A stretch of DNA of 64,000 nucleotides from Pseudomonas parafulva (lineage in GTDB: Bacteria; Pseudomonadota; Gammaproteobacteria; Pseudomonadales; Pseudomonadaceae). How positions within the stretch are numbered: the first letter of the stretch is position 1; every line of letters starts with the position of its first letter. Under the pieces are notes generated by a model, which was not told the origin of the DNA, ran no database searches, and saw only the letters and a list, made by a program, of their open reading frames with translations. This document shows, piece after piece, positions 40,293-49,703 of the stretch. The position numbers and the translations under genes are program-made. The stretch lies in NCBI RefSeq assembly GCF_002021815.1, contig NZ_CP019952.1, positions 3,751,001 to 3,815,000 of the forward strand, read 5' to 3'.

Positions 40293-41327
40293 ATGAGCGA
40301 GCCGATTCGCCTGACCCAGTACAGCCACGGTGCCGGCTGTGGCTGCAAGATATCCCCCAAGGTGCTGGACGTCATCCTGGCCGAAAGCGGTGCCCAGGCC
40401 CTGGATCCGAAGCTCTGGGTCGGCAATGCGTCGCGCGACGATGCCGCCGTGTATGCCCTGGACGAGGAGCGCGGTGTGGTGTCGACCACCGACTTCTTCA
40501 TGCCCATCGTCGATGACCCCTACGATTTCGGCCGCATCGCGGCAACCAACGCCATCAGCGATATCTACGCCATGGGCGGTGATCCCCTGATGGCCATTGC
40601 CATCCTGGGCTGGCCCGTCAACGTCCTGGCACCAGAGGTTGCCCGTGAGGTGATCCGCGGTGGCCGGGCGGTATGCGCCGAAGCCGGTATCCCGCTTGCC
40701 GGTGGTCATTCCATCGATGCACCCGAGCCGATTTTCGGCCTGGCGGTGACTGGCGTTGTCAGCAAGCGTCATCTCAAGCGTAACGACACCGCCACGGCGG
40801 GCTGCCGCCTGTATCTGACCAAGCCCCTGGGCATCGGCATCCTCACCACCGCCGAGAAGAAAGCCGTGCTGCGCGAGCAGGATCGAGGCGTGGCGCGCGA
40901 CTGGATGTGTACCCTGAACACACCAGGCAGCCGCTTTGGCAAGCTCGACGGGGTCAAGGCCATGACGGACGTCACCGGGTTCGGCCTGCTAGGCCATCTG
41001 GTTGAGCTTGCAGAAGGCAGCGGCCTGACCGCACACCTGGACTACGCCAAGGTGCCCCGCCTGCCGAGTGTCGAGCACTACCTCGCCGCCGGCTGCATTC
41101 CAGGGGGGACGCTGCGCAACTTCGAGAGCTACGGGCACAAGCTAGGCGCGCTCAGTGACGATCAGAAGCACTTGCTGTGCGACCCGCAGACCAGCGGCGG
41201 GCTGCTGGTGGCCGTAACCCCGGAAGGTGAGGACGCATTTCTCGCGGCAGCTGCTGACCTGGGCTTGCAGCTGTCGCCTATCGGCTACCTGGCGGAGCGA
41301 CAGCGCCACGCAGTCGAGGTCGTCTGA
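40293..41327 (+). CDS. selD: Selenophosphate synthase (selenide, water dikinase)
   Basis: The 344-residue enzyme makes selenophosphate from selenide and ATP. The N-terminal active loop [10 protein letters not shown] has cysteine (C16, C18) rather than selenocysteine and K19, matching E. coli C17 and K20. TTDFF and the [14 protein letters not shown] motif follow. It overlaps mnmH by one base (TGATG), so selenium goes mainly to tRNA modification here. Confidence 0.97.
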   Translation: MSEPIRLTQYSHGAGCGCKISPKVLDVILAESGAQALDPKLWVGNASRDDAAVYALDEERGVVSTTDFFMPIVDDPYDFGRIAATNAISDIYAMGGDPLMAIAILGWPVNVLAPEVAREVIRGGRAVCAEAGIPLAGGHSIDAPEPIFGLAVTGVVSKRHLKRNDTATAGCRLYLTKPLGIGILTTAEKKAVLREQDRGVARDWMCTLNTPGSRFGKLDGVKAMTDVTGFGLLGHLVELAEGSGLTAHLDYAKVPRLPSVEHYLAAGCIPGGTLRNFESYGHKLGALSDDQKHLLCDPQTSGGLLVAVTPEGEDAFLAAAADLGLQLSPIGYLAERQRHAVEVV

Positions 41328-42460
41328 TGCGGCCCGACTGCACTGATTTCCGCCAGTTGTTCCTCGACGACGTGCCGATGATGGACATGCGTGCGCCCGT
41401 CGAGTTTGCCAAGGGCGCCTTTCCCGGCGTGGTCAATCTGCCCCTGATGAACGATGTGGAACGGCAGAAGGTTGGCACCTGTTACAAGCAGCAGGGGCAG
41501 GCTGCCGCCATCGCCCTGGGTCATCAACTGGTGGGCGGCGCCACCAAGCAGGCTCGTCTGGAGGCGTGGGTGGCATTCACTCAGGCTCATCCGGACGGCT
41601 ATCTGTATTGCTTTCGTGGCGGCCTGCGCTCGCAGATCGTCCAAGGGTGGTTGCGCGATGAAGCCGGTATTCGCTACCCGCGTATCACCGGGGGCTACAA
41701 AGCGATGCGCAACTACCTGCTCGAGACCACGGAGCAGGCCGTAAGCGAGTGCGATTTCGTGTTGGTTGGCGGCTTGACCGGTACTGGCAAGACCGATGTG
41801 CTGCAACAGCTGGGCAACGTACTGGACCTTGAAGGCCATGCCAATCATCGCGGGTCGAGCTTTGGCAAACGCGCCACCGGGCAACCGGCTCAGATCGACT
41901 TCGAGAACCAGCTGGCCATCGATGTGCTTAAAAAGCGCGCGCAAGGCATTGGCCAGTTCGTGCTAGAGGATGAAGGCCGCATCGTTGGCAGTTGCACGGT
42001 GCCTTTGTCTTTGTATCAGGGCATGCAGCACTACCCGCTGGTGTGGCTGGAGGACAGTTTCGATGGCCGGGTCGAGCGCATCCTGCGTGACTATGTCATC
42101 GACCTCAGTGCCGAATTCATCGCCCTGCATGGCGAGCAAGCCGGGCAGCAATTGTTCGCGCAGCGCATGTTGCAGAGCATGGCCAACATCCGCAAGCGCC
42201 TGGGCGGTGAGCGCCATCAGCGGCTCACGGCGCTGCTTGAGCAGGCCTTGGGAGAGCAATTGCGTAGTGGCTGCGTGGACCTGCACCGAGGCTGGATCGA
42301 GGGGTTGCTCAACGAGTACTACGACCCGATGTATGCCTATCAGCGTGAGGCGAAGGCCGAGCGGATCGAGTTTGTTGGGGATGCTGTGCAGGTGCGGGAG
42401 TATCTGGAGCAACGCGCGCGGCGAGGGATAGGATTGAGTCAAGCAGCCCGATTAGGTTAG
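41327..42460 (+). CDS. mnmH: tRNA 2-selenouridine synthase
   Basis: The 377-residue enzyme (YbbB/SelU) has an N-terminal rhodanese domain with the active cysteine in [11 protein letters not shown] (C95) and a C-terminal P-loop domain with GLTGTGKT (149-156). It replaces sulfur by selenium in the wobble 2-thiouridine of tRNAs, using selenophosphate from SelD. It is translationally coupled to selD. Confidence 0.95.
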   Translation: MRPDCTDFRQLFLDDVPMMDMRAPVEFAKGAFPGVVNLPLMNDVERQKVGTCYKQQGQAAAIALGHQLVGGATKQARLEAWVAFTQAHPDGYLYCFRGGLRSQIVQGWLRDEAGIRYPRITGGYKAMRNYLLETTEQAVSECDFVLVGGLTGTGKTDVLQQLGNVLDLEGHANHRGSSFGKRATGQPAQIDFENQLAIDVLKKRAQGIGQFVLEDEGRIVGSCTVPLSLYQGMQHYPLVWLEDSFDGRVERILRDYVIDLSAEFIALHGEQAGQQLFAQRMLQSMANIRKRLGGERHQRLTALLEQALGEQLRSGCVDLHRGWIEGLLNEYYDPMYAYQREAKAERIEFVGDAVQVREYLEQRARRGIGLSQAARLG

Positions 42461-42489
42461 CAACTCTCAGCTCTCGACCCTACTCATCT

Positions 42490-42561
42490 CTTGATCTTGC
42501 TCTTGCTCTTGATCTTGCTCTTGCTCTTGCTCTTGCTCTTGATCTTGATCTTGATCTTGAT
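42490..42561 (+). repeat. Hexamer tandem repeat (CTTGMT)12
   Basis: Twelve consecutive 6-bp units, either CTTGAT or CTTGCT, run without interruption and directly abut the outer end of the left inverted-repeat arm. Confidence 0.95.
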
Positions 42562-42563
42562 CT

Positions 42564-42825
42564 TCGCGACTTCAGGAGGCCGAACGCAGGGCTTGCGGAG
42601 GGAGGTGACAGGCATGGATGCCTGTCAAGCGCTGGGCCCCAGGATGGGGCCTACAGCGCGGTCCTCCCGGGAGCAAGACCGGAGTGAGGGAACCCCGAAG
42701 CGCAGCGTAGGGGCCGTATGAATGGAGCGCAGCGTTTTTTGGTTACTTTTTGTCGCGTTTGACAAAAAGTGACTCGCCGTAATGGCGAAAAGGTGATTAA
42801 GCGTCGCCATCGCCAATGGAGTATG
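42564..42825 (+). repeat. Left arm of a large inverted repeat, series of stem-loops
   Basis: This arm of about 262 bp matches, with scattered differences, the reverse complement of 42929-43184. It contains several stem-loops in a row: GACAGGCAT/ATGCCTGTC (42607-42626), GGCCCC/GGGGCC (42635-42651), ACTTTTTGTC/GACAAAAAGT (42745-42770) and a short CGCC/GGCG (42775-42787). The hairpins are kept in both arms while linking bases differ, which suggests the RNA or DNA fold matters. I recall similar intergenic sequences across P. putida genomes, unverified. Confidence 0.85.
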
Positions 42826-42854
42826 CTCTCTTTCAATACCCACACTCAGCAATA

Positions 42855-42903
42855 AAACTTCAAACTTCAAACTTCAAACTTCAAACTTCAAACTTCAAAC
42901 TTC
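42855..42903 (+). repeat. Heptamer tandem repeat (AAACTTC)7
   Basis: Seven perfect copies of AAACTTC fill the centre between the two inverted arms. Confidence 0.97.
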
Positions 42904-42928
42904 AAAGCGTGGGCGCATACTGCAGGTT

Positions 42929-43184
42929 GGTATACATTGGCGAGGGTGGCGCACAGTCACCTTTCCGCCCTTACGGCGGCTCACTTTTTGTCTTGTCAAA
43001 AAGTAAGCAAAAACCGCCTGCTCCTATCATCCGGCCCCTACGCTGCGCTCCGGGGTTCCCTCGCTCCGGGCTTGCTCCCGGGAGGACCGCGCTGCAGGCC
43101 CCATCCTGGGGCCCAGCGCTTGACAGGCATCCATGCCTGTCACCTCCCTCCGCAAGCCCTGCGCTCGGCCTCCTGAAGTCGCGA
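42929..43184 (-). repeat. Right arm of the large inverted repeat
   Basis: This is the reverse-complement partner of the left arm and ends at the same TCGCGA sequence. It carries the same hairpin set in mirror order, including the ACTTTTTGTC-type hairpin in a variant form, the GGGCCC block and the ATGCCTGTC palindrome. Confidence 0.85.
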
Positions 43185-43215
43185 TCTGCGGCGCCTGAGC
43201 TACCGCGCGCTTAGA

Positions 43216-43278
43216 AGCAAGAGCAAGAGCACTGCAACTGCAACTGCAACTGCAACTGCAACTGCAACTGCAACTGCA
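43216..43278 (+). repeat. Hexamer tandem repeats (AGCAAG)n then (ACTGCA)8
   Basis: About two and a half copies of AGCAAG, the reverse complement of the CTTGCT unit on the other side, occupy 43216-43230. Eight perfect ACTGCA units follow at 43231-43278. The short-repeat border is therefore partly mirrored too. Confidence 0.93.
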
Positions 43279-43342
43279 ATATATAAACTCAATAGATGAG
43301 TTGACGCTTGCAAATCCTTTGAATACTAACAGTTCTATGTAT

Positions 43343-43383
43343 GAGCGGCCTTGCGCCGCGATGGGCCGCGCAGCGGCCCCAGT
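43343..43383 (+). repeat. REP-like element
   Basis: GAGCGGCCTTGCGCCGCGAT followed by the hairpin GGGCCGC-GCA-GCGGCCC (43363-43379) resembles the repetitive extragenic palindromes common in P. putida. It lies at the 3' side of the minus-strand gene at 43471. Confidence 0.7.
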
Positions 43384-43470
43384 CATTAGCGCACTGCCTC
43401 AACGCTTGGAGCCGCTGCACGTTTATCCTACAGAAGACATATACCGTGGCAAGTTTAGAATTCATCACCG

Positions 43471-43851
43471 CTACGGTTCCATAACCCGCTCAAGCTCCGC
43501 TGCCCGCTCTCGGGTCATGTCCATCAGGCAGGTCCCACCCTCCAGCTGCGCCATGGTGCCGCCGCTGGCCTTGCGGTGAAACTGGCAGTTGCCATCCCGA
43601 TAGACCAGCCATTTGCGCTGCACATCACGCAGGCTCTTTTGCTGATCCGCCGCCAGTTTACCCATCAGCTGCTTGTAGACGCGGTTCAGGCGTTGATCCT
43701 GTACCTGCGTCTCAGCCTTGAGGCATTCACCCATGGCCAGGGTACTGGAGGCACCCTCCATACAGCGGGTATAGGCTGGAGAAGGTTCGGCGGCGATCGC
43801 CAGCGTCGTGCAGCACGCCAATGCCAGCCCCGCCAGGTAGTGCTTGATCAT
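43471..43851 (-). CDS. DUF1311 / LprI-like secreted protein
   Basis: The 126-residue protein has a signal peptide (MIKHYLAGLALACCTTLAIA) and a body with C-containing helices: YTRCMEG, MGECLKAE, NCQFHRKASGGTMAQLEG and GTCLMDMTRERAAELE. That is the DUF1311/LprI N-terminal pattern with paired cysteines. Periplasmic; some family members inhibit lysozyme, but nothing here proves that role. It lies 18 bp upstream of, and in line with, the end of the membrane protein gene. Confidence 0.82.
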   Translation of the reverse strand: MIKHYLAGLALACCTTLAIAAEPSPAYTRCMEGASSTLAMGECLKAETQVQDQRLNRVYKQLMGKLAADQQKSLRDVQRKWLVYRDGNCQFHRKASGGTMAQLEGGTCLMDMTRERAAELERVMEP

Positions 43852-43869
43852 GCAAACTCTCCTTGAGTG

Positions 43870-44451
43870 TCAAAGCGTCTGAGGCTGCTCCGGCGGCATC
43901 AATACCCTGCTCGGCTCGAAGCGCAACGACGGCATCTGCGTGGCGGCATACAACGTCACCGCCAATGCCGCAATCAGGGTAACGTCCGCCCAATTCCACC
44001 CAGGCATATCAGCGGCCTGGCGCGCTTTCAAACAGTACCAGCCCTGACCAAGGCAAAATACCAGCATGGCTGCCATCCACACATAGAACCCTGCCGCCAA
44101 ACCTGTCAGGTCGTGAAACTCATAACTCTGATTGTCCGGCAGGCGGTCGATACCCAAACTGGTTGCCGCCAGATACAGAGCACAAAGCCCTAGCAGCAGG
44201 GCCAAGCGGCGAAAGCGCCGATGCGCCAGAATGGCCAGGGCGAGCAACGGATTGGCGAACCACTGGCTCAGCCCGAAGGGTACCCCCCAAGGCCCGTACA
44301 GCAACATCTGCAGGGCGGGCATGTGGTGGCCATCGCTCATCGAGGCGCCATCGAAGCACAGAGCGACCAAGTACAGCAGGAGCGTGATACTGAGATAAAA
44401 AGCGGGCAAAGGACACCTGGGAGGACGGTACAGGGGATGACCATAACCCAT
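43870..44451 (-). CDS. Unknown polytopic membrane protein
   Basis: The 193-residue product has about five membrane segments (AFYLSITLLLYLVALCF, a central ALLLGLCALYLAATSL, GFYVWMAAMLVFCLG and VTLIAALAVTLYAA) and no recognised motif. ATG 44451 gives MGYGHPLYRPPRCPLPAFYL; the longer frame from 44544 lacks support. It sits between a GNAT gene and the LprI-like gene on the same strand. Confidence 0.65.
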   Translation of the reverse strand: MGYGHPLYRPPRCPLPAFYLSITLLLYLVALCFDGASMSDGHHMPALQMLLYGPWGVPFGLSQWFANPLLALAILAHRRFRRLALLLGLCALYLAATSLGIDRLPDNQSYEFHDLTGLAAGFYVWMAAMLVFCLGQGWYCLKARQAADMPGWNWADVTLIAALAVTLYAATQMPSLRFEPSRVLMPPEQPQTL

Positions 44452-44488
44452 GTCATCCCCCGCTTCCAAACTGGGTGTTCGCAGTCTT

Positions 44489-45052
44489 TCAAGCCACCGG
44501 CGGTTCGAGCAGCAGCCCGTAGATGCCCGAGTCGGATAGCTCACCGCCTACGCACCAGCGCGCCCGCAGGGTGCCCTCCAACACAAACCCCTGGCGCTCC
44601 AACGTACGCGCCGAGCCTTGGTTGCGAGGGTCGATCTCGCCTTCCAGGCGGCGCATGTGCAGGGTGTTGGCGATGTAGTCGATAAAGCACGTCAATGCTT
44701 CATCCATATACCCCCTTCCCTGCACGGCGCTGGCCAGGCAATAGCCGATCTCACCTCGCCGGGAGGTGTCGTCGATGTTGAACAGTTGAACCATGCCAAT
44801 CAGCTCGCCGTTGTCCCGGCGATACATGCCAAGCTTGAGTTGCTCTCCATTGGCATACGCCTCACGATCAGCTGCCAGTGCGCTCTGGGCTTCAGCCAGA
44901 CTCTGCCAGGGCGCGTGGTGCCAGTACCGCATGACTTCCGGGTCGGCCATGATCGCCAACCACTTTGCCGCATCTGCGTGGCGCATGGGGCGCAGGTAAA
45001 GGCGCGGGCTATCGAGACACAGATCACTCGGGAAACTTCGGGGTGGGGTCAC
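44489..45052 (-). CDS. GNAT-family acetyltransferase (RimJ/RimL type)
   Basis: The 187-residue protein shows LYLRPMRHADAAKWLAIMADPEVMRYW, IGYCLASAVQGRGYMDEAL (acetyl-CoA loop) and NQGSARTLERQGFVLEGTLR, the RimJ/RimL-like layout of acetyltransferases that modify amino-termini or small amines. The substrate is not known. Confidence 0.87.
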   Translation of the reverse strand: MTPPRSFPSDLCLDSPRLYLRPMRHADAAKWLAIMADPEVMRYWHHAPWQSLAEAQSALAADREAYANGEQLKLGMYRRDNGELIGMVQLFNIDDTSRRGEIGYCLASAVQGRGYMDEALTCFIDYIANTLHMRRLEGEIDPRNQGSARTLERQGFVLEGTLRARWCVGGELSDSGIYGLLLEPPVA

Positions 45053-45183
45053 GCCGGCTCACCTGTCCATTACTGGGTAAGATGACAGTTTAGCGTCAAG
45101 CGCGGCGTTCAGGCATTGCAAAATGCCACGGCGGTGCACAGTCGACAGTTAGGACACTACTAAGCGAACCTCTACATGCCGAC

Positions 45184-45567
45184 TTAGGCGACCTCAGCCC
45201 CATCATCGGGCCAATGGGGCTCATTGGCCCCAGGCGGAGTCAATGGCGGTAGACCGTAGGCAGCCCGGGCGGTATCACAGCGTGGGTTGTGTACGCCCCC
45301 TTCCCACGACGCCTCGAACTCGCGGCAGGTGCTGGAACGGTTGGCGTAGATGGCGCAGGCAACGCCTTGCCCCACCTCGCCCTGCAGGCTGGTACAACGG
45401 CAGGGCTTGGCGTCGGTGCCAATCATGGCCACCCGAGACGGACTCACCTGCACCACCAGATCGTCAGGCACCACACCGCCGGAGGACTGGCATTCACCCC
45501 AGAAGAAGGACACACGGAAATACCCGCAGCAAGCGCCGCAGTCAAGGCAAGGGTTATATTCGGACAT
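45184..45567 (-). CDS. YkgJ-family cysteine-cluster protein
   Basis: The 127-residue protein begins MSEYNPCLDCGACCGYFRVSF and has further cysteines in KPCRCTSL, VACAIYANRSSTCREF and NPRCD. This matches the YkgJ/UPF0153 family of putative zinc- or iron-binding proteins. Function is unknown. Confidence 0.85.
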   Translation of the reverse strand: MSEYNPCLDCGACCGYFRVSFFWGECQSSGGVVPDDLVVQVSPSRVAMIGTDAKPCRCTSLQGEVGQGVACAIYANRSSTCREFEASWEGGVHNPRCDTARAAYGLPPLTPPGANEPHWPDDGAEVA

Positions 45568-45601
45568 GATTGCACGGAAGGAAGGTGGTTGAGATCGGGG
45601 C

Positions 45602-45627
45602 TGGCCCGAGCAGCCATTCTCGGGCCA
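45602..45627. terminator. Stem-loop downstream of the hydrolase gene
   Basis: TGGCCCGAG (45602-45610) pairs with CTCGGGCCA (45619-45627) around an 8-nt loop, between the hydrolase stop and the YkgJ-family start. No T-tract follows. Confidence 0.4.
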
Positions 45628-45713
45628 AGCGGGGGTGATTGAATAGAGGGGCAGAAAAAAATAACTGCAGGCGATTGACTGTCACCAGACACCCTCTCCC
45701 CCCTCGGGTCAAG

Positions 45714-46841
45714 TTAGCGCAACGCTTTATAGGTATCCCCATCGCACTGCGTCAGGCCAAGACCTGCAGCTGGGCAATAGGGATCGCCGCGGACATGGCT
45801 GAAGGTCGTTTGCCGGGTGCCTTGATGTAACAGCCTGTCGTCACGGCTACCTTCGGTCACGACGGTGTAGGACTTGCGACGCATTGCTTGGTACTGGTCT
45901 TCACAGTCCGCCATTGCCTTGTGATAGCCCATCACTTGTTCCTCACTCAAGTCCAGGCACTTGGCCAATTCGACACCCCAGCGCCTGAGGCACACTTCGG
46001 CGTAGTGCCTGACCACCAGGCCCGGCTCGACCAGCACTTGGCCGCTGCCAGCACCGTCAACCGACGCGTTCCCCACCAGCGTCGCATGCCGACCCGGCAT
46101 GGGAAACACGCCTATCCGCGTACCGGGCTGCACGTCTGGCACCACACAGGCGAACCCTTTGGAGCGTTCGTCACGGGAGTAGAACCCTACGTACTCACGC
46201 ACATTGGCCGACAGCATCACGCGCTCTGGCTGCACATTGCCAATGCCTGGAACCGGGTCAATGGTAAAAATATTGACCGGGACATCGCACAGCTCAGGGT
46301 CCTTGGCCATGGCATTGGCCAGCATGTGGCAGCTGATGCCGCCGCGGCTCCAGCCGACCAGGTTGACCTGTGTAGGCACAAGCGGCTTACGAAACAGATG
46401 AATGATGCGTTCCTGTAGTGCCTGCGGCGTGGGTTGGCGGTCACCGTAGTCATAGGTTCTCCAGAACCACGAAGCGGTCGAAGCCACTTCCGGCACAGGG
46501 ACGCCGGCATCTTTGAGCCGCCTATATTCGGCCTCGCTCAGTTTGGTGCGCTGCCAGCGGCTTTCGCCTTTGATGATCTGAAGCACATGGCTGACGTTTT
46601 CTTCCCAGCCGCGGCCAAACAACTGCCCTGTCCAGTTGTAATAACCGCCGGGATCGACGAACAGGCTGTCGTCCTGAAGATTACCGCTGCCCGGACCGTC
46701 GACAGCGACCCAGTGGGCAAACTCGCGGCCCTGGTCATGGCTGGCCAGGGTCGAAACCAGTTCGCCATTCCAGAAATTGGTGTTGGTGTCGTCGAAGCGA
46801 TGGGAACCTGTCCCACAGAAATAGGCGGTAAAAACACTCAT
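45714..46841 (-). CDS. Unassigned alpha/beta-hydrolase-like protein (possible secreted effector)
   Basis: The 375-residue protein has no signal peptide. A GxSxG nucleophile elbow, LVGWSRGGIS (S165), an aspartate in FTIDPVPG (D195) and a histidine in GRHATLVG (H252) form a plausible lipase-type triad. The start MSVFTAYFCGTGSHRFDDTN resembles the N-terminal strand of DUF2235/Tle-like phospholipases. Such proteins are often type VI secretion effectors, but no VgrG, Hcp or immunity gene is visible beside it. A signal-less, orphan hydrolase flanked by small accessory genes suggests acquired DNA. The function is inferred only. Confidence 0.65.
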   Translation of the reverse strand: MSVFTAYFCGTGSHRFDDTNTNFWNGELVSTLASHDQGREFAHWVAVDGPGSGNLQDDSLFVDPGGYYNWTGQLFGRGWEENVSHVLQIIKGESRWQRTKLSEAEYRRLKDAGVPVPEVASTASWFWRTYDYGDRQPTPQALQERIIHLFRKPLVPTQVNLVGWSRGGISCHMLANAMAKDPELCDVPVNIFTIDPVPGIGNVQPERVMLSANVREYVGFYSRDERSKGFACVVPDVQPGTRIGVFPMPGRHATLVGNASVDGAGSGQVLVEPGLVVRHYAEVCLRRWGVELAKCLDLSEEQVMGYHKAMADCEDQYQAMRRKSYTVVTEGSRDDRLLHQGTRQTTFSHVRGDPYCPAAGLGLTQCDGDTYKALR

Positions 46842-46969
46842 GTCACTATCGTCGTGAAAGAAATGAGTGCCGAAATTAACCAGTTCGCGAGACAGGGAAC
46901 ATACGGAAGTCCGCCCCGCCAGTGAGCGCAGCGCTGCCGCCGGAAAAACCAGCGGCAGGCCGTCGAGGG

Positions 46970-48178
46970 CTACTTGCGCGCCAGCCCGTCAGCCCGAAAC
47001 ATCTGGCGAATCCCGCGAATGGCCTGACGGATCCGATCCTGGTTTTCGATCAGGGCGAACCGTACATGGTCGTCACCATAGTCGCCAAAGCCGATACCTG
47101 GCGAAACACACACCTTGGCCTCGGCGAGGAGTTTCTTGGAAAACTCGAGCGAACCCAGGTGTGCATACTCAGGCGGGATCTTGGCCCAGACGTACATGGA
47201 CGCCTTGGGGTTCTCGACCATCCAGCCCAACTCGTGCAAGCCCTTGACCAGCAAATTGCGACGCTGACGGTACTGCTCGGCAATATCCCGTACGCACTGC
47301 TGATCCCCTTCCAGCGCTGCGATGGCAGCCACCTGCAAAGGCGTGAAAGTACCGTAATCGTGGTAACTCTTGATGCGCGCCAGGGCGTTGACCAGTTCGG
47401 GGTTACCGACCATGAAGCCGATCCGCCAGCCGGCCATGTTGTAGCTTTTAGACAAGGTGAAGAACTCCACCGCAATGTCCTTGGCGCCAGGCACCTGCAT
47501 GATAGACGGCGCTTTCCAGCCGTCGTACACGATGTCGGCATACGCCAGGTCGTGCACCACCAGCACGCCATATTGCTTGGCCAATGCCACCACGCGCTCG
47601 AAGAAGTCCAGCTCCACGCACTGGGCGGTCGGGTTGGACGGGAAGCCGAGAATCATCATCTTGGGCTTGGGGATGGACTCGCGAATGGCCCGCTCAAGCT
47701 CGTTGAAGAAGTCCACGCCCGGCACAAGCGGAACAGAACGCACCTGGGCTCCGGCGATCACAGCGCCGTAGATATGAATTGGGTAGCTGGGGTTGGGCAC
47801 CAGTACCGTATCGCCTTGATCCAGGGTGGCCAGCATCAGGTGTGCCAGGCCCTCTTTCGAGCCAATGGTGACGATAGCCTCTTCTTCAGGGTCTATGTCG
47901 ACCTCGTAGCGCTCCTTGTACCAGTTCGAGATGGCGCGACGCAGGCGTGGGATGCCGCGGGATGTGGAATAGCCATGGGTATCCTCGCGCTGAGCGACCT
48001 GCACCAGCTTCTCGACGATATGCGGCGGCGTGGCGCCATCGGGGTTACCCATGCTCAGGTCGATGATGTCCTCGCCACGGCGGCGGGCAGCCATCTTGAG
48101 CTCGGCAGTGATGTTGAAGACGTAGGGCGGGAGACGATCGATGCGCGCAAAGCGGCGCGGCAAACTTGGATTAGCCAT
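46970..48178 (-). CDS. alaC: Alanine-synthesising aminotransferase AlaC
   Basis: The 402-residue PLP enzyme has its lysine in [17 protein letters not shown] (K244) and GFPSNPTAQ. It closely follows E. coli AlaC (YfdZ), which makes alanine from pyruvate and glutamate. ATG 48178 with AGAGGAAA upstream is preferred over the frame start 48232. Confidence 0.92.
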   Translation of the reverse strand: MANPSLPRRFARIDRLPPYVFNITAELKMAARRRGEDIIDLSMGNPDGATPPHIVEKLVQVAQREDTHGYSTSRGIPRLRRAISNWYKERYEVDIDPEEEAIVTIGSKEGLAHLMLATLDQGDTVLVPNPSYPIHIYGAVIAGAQVRSVPLVPGVDFFNELERAIRESIPKPKMMILGFPSNPTAQCVELDFFERVVALAKQYGVLVVHDLAYADIVYDGWKAPSIMQVPGAKDIAVEFFTLSKSYNMAGWRIGFMVGNPELVNALARIKSYHDYGTFTPLQVAAIAALEGDQQCVRDIAEQYRQRRNLLVKGLHELGWMVENPKASMYVWAKIPPEYAHLGSLEFSKKLLAEAKVCVSPGIGFGDYGDDHVRFALIENQDRIRQAIRGIRQMFRADGLARK

Positions 48179-48420
48179 GGTTTCCTCTGAAAACGTAAGC
48201 GCCCGGAACCGTCCGAGCGACGCTGGCCGCATGGGGCGGCCTGATTCAGAAGATAATGCCGATAGAGACGGCTTGTAAAGGGTAATTTACTGTTTTTTTG
48301 GATTTATTCAGGTGCATTTTTTGCCAGCTGAACACGGATAACCGCATGCTGGTAAGCCAAAAACGAAAACTTGTGTACCGGGCACGTCACCTGACTTACC
48401 AGCGACAGGCCCCGCATAGG

Positions 48421-48449
48421 CAAAAAAAAACCCGGCACACAGGCCGGGG
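48421..48449 (-). terminator. Rho-independent terminator of the cyo operon
   Basis: On the minus strand the stem CCCGGC/GCCGGG (48443-48448 with 48431-48436) is followed by nine T residues. It lies 22 bp after the cyoE stop. Confidence 0.88.
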
Positions 48450-48471
48450 TTTTCGTGAAGCAGGCGTGGTT

Positions 48472-49359
48472 TCAGCGTGCGTAGGTCATCAGCACGTCAG
48501 CAGCCGTCTGGCTGTCCACACCCATCATCAGGCTCAAGGCCATGACGGTAAGGATGGAAAAGCCAAACACTTTGCGTGCCCACTTGCTGTCATCTTCGGC
48601 CTTGTAGCCACCCCATGCCATGTACAGCCAGTAAAGGCCCATGGCAGCTGCCACGGCCATGTAGCCGAGGCCGGCGTAACCGCCGAGGGTGAGCATCAAG
48701 GTCGCAAGCACGAATGCCAGCACATACAGCACGATCTGTTTTTTCGCAGCCAGGATGCCGCGCGCCACCGGCAATACCGGAATGTTTGCGGCACTGTAGT
48801 CCTTGAAGCGGAAGATGGCGATGGCAAAGCTGTGCGGCATCTGCCAAAGGCTGAACATCACCAGCAGGGTCACAGCCGCCAGGTCGAAGTTATTGCTGAC
48901 AGCGCAATAGCCAATGACAGGCGGCATGGCACCGGACAGGCTGCCGACCAAGGTGCCGTGCACCGATTTACGCTTGAGCCACAGGCTGTAGAAGCCCACA
49001 TAGACCACGAAGCCGATCAGTGCGCAGTACGCGGACAAGGGGTTGGCCTGGACGTAGAGCAAGCTGAAACCCGCCACCCCAAGCAGGGTGGCATAGATCA
49101 GCGCGAGGGGCAGTGACATGCCACCCTGTACCATCACGCGGTTCTTGGTGCGCTCCATTTTCTGGTCGATGTCGCGGTCGATGCAGTTGTTGAATGCACA
49201 ACCGGACGCCACCACCAGGGAAGTACCAACGACCACTGCCAGCAGCAGGGCGAAGTCCACATGGCCCTTCGCGGCAAGGAAGAAACCGCCTGCCACGGAA
49301 AGCACGTTACCGAAAATGATCCCCGGTTTGGTGATTTGGATAAAGTGCTTAACGGACAT
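48472..49359 (-). CDS. cyoE: Protoheme IX farnesyltransferase (haem O synthase)
   Basis: The 295-residue UbiA-family membrane enzyme has the prenyl-diphosphate motif [14 protein letters not shown] and ends with several helices. It converts haem B to haem O for the bo3 oxidase. It is the last gene of the cyo operon. Confidence 0.97.
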   Translation of the reverse strand: MSVKHFIQITKPGIIFGNVLSVAGGFFLAAKGHVDFALLLAVVVGTSLVVASGCAFNNCIDRDIDQKMERTKNRVMVQGGMSLPLALIYATLLGVAGFSLLYVQANPLSAYCALIGFVVYVGFYSLWLKRKSVHGTLVGSLSGAMPPVIGYCAVSNNFDLAAVTLLVMFSLWQMPHSFAIAIFRFKDYSAANIPVLPVARGILAAKKQIVLYVLAFVLATLMLTLGGYAGLGYMAVAAAMGLYWLYMAWGGYKAEDDSKWARKVFGFSILTVMALSLMMGVDSQTAADVLMTYAR

Positions 49360-49370
49360 GCAGTCTTACC

Positions 49371-49703
49371 TCACTTGGCCAGCATTTCGGCGTGGATGCT
49401 GAACATGATCCACAGCGACAGGCCAACCAGCAGCGCGATCACCATGACGGTGAACAGGAACGTCGATACGTTGTTGCGTTGCCCTTTCGAGCGGTCCATG
49501 TGCAGGAAGTACACCAGGTGTACCACCACCTGGATCACGGCCATGGCCACAACGACCAGAACGGTCAGGTTCTTCGGCAGGCTTGGGAACATCACCAGGC
49601 CGAACGGGATCGCGGTCAGGATGATCGACAGGACGAAACCGATCATGTACGACTTGACGCTGCCGTGGCTGCCTTCGTGATGAGTGTCGTGTGCGTTAGC
49701 CAT
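49371..49703 (-). CDS. cyoD: Cytochrome bo3 oxidase subunit IV
   Basis: The 110-residue protein has three membrane helices (YMIGFVLSIILTAIPFGLVMF and others) and the typical HHEGSHGSVKSY start region. It stabilises the complex. Its start base overlaps the stop of cyoC. Confidence 0.96.
   Translation of the reverse strand: MANAHDTHHEGSHGSVKSYMIGFVLSIILTAIPFGLVMFPSLPKNLTVLVVVAMAVIQVVVHLVYFLHMDRSKGQRNNVSTFLFTVMVIALLVGLSLWIMFSIHAEMLAK

Larger units (their letters stand above)
42461..43470. other. Gene-free 1-kb interval with repeats
   Basis: No frame here looks like a real gene. The interval holds, in order, a hexamer tandem repeat, a hairpin-rich arm, a heptamer tandem repeat, the inverted second arm, more hexamers and a REP-like element. 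Frames at 42491-42721 and 43027-43386 merely translate these repeats. Confidence 0.85.

Noticed and set aside
42491..42721. Plus-strand frame starting with a run of Leu and Ile
   Set aside because: It translates the CTTGMT hexamers and the inverted arm; no ribosome-binding site or homologue pattern.
42490..43278. Repeat arrays resembling a CRISPR
   Set aside because: Units are 6-7 bp, contiguous, without spacers and without cas genes nearby; they are simple tandem repeats.
43027..43386. 119-codon minus-strand frame over the right arm
   Set aside because: It covers the inverted arm, the ACTGCA repeats (Cys-Ser runs) and part of the REP element; it is a repeat translation.
46934..46958. CTGCCGC/GCGGCAG stem after alaC as a terminator
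   Set aside because: The only T-run is within the loop, not after the stem, so an intrinsic terminator is not supported.
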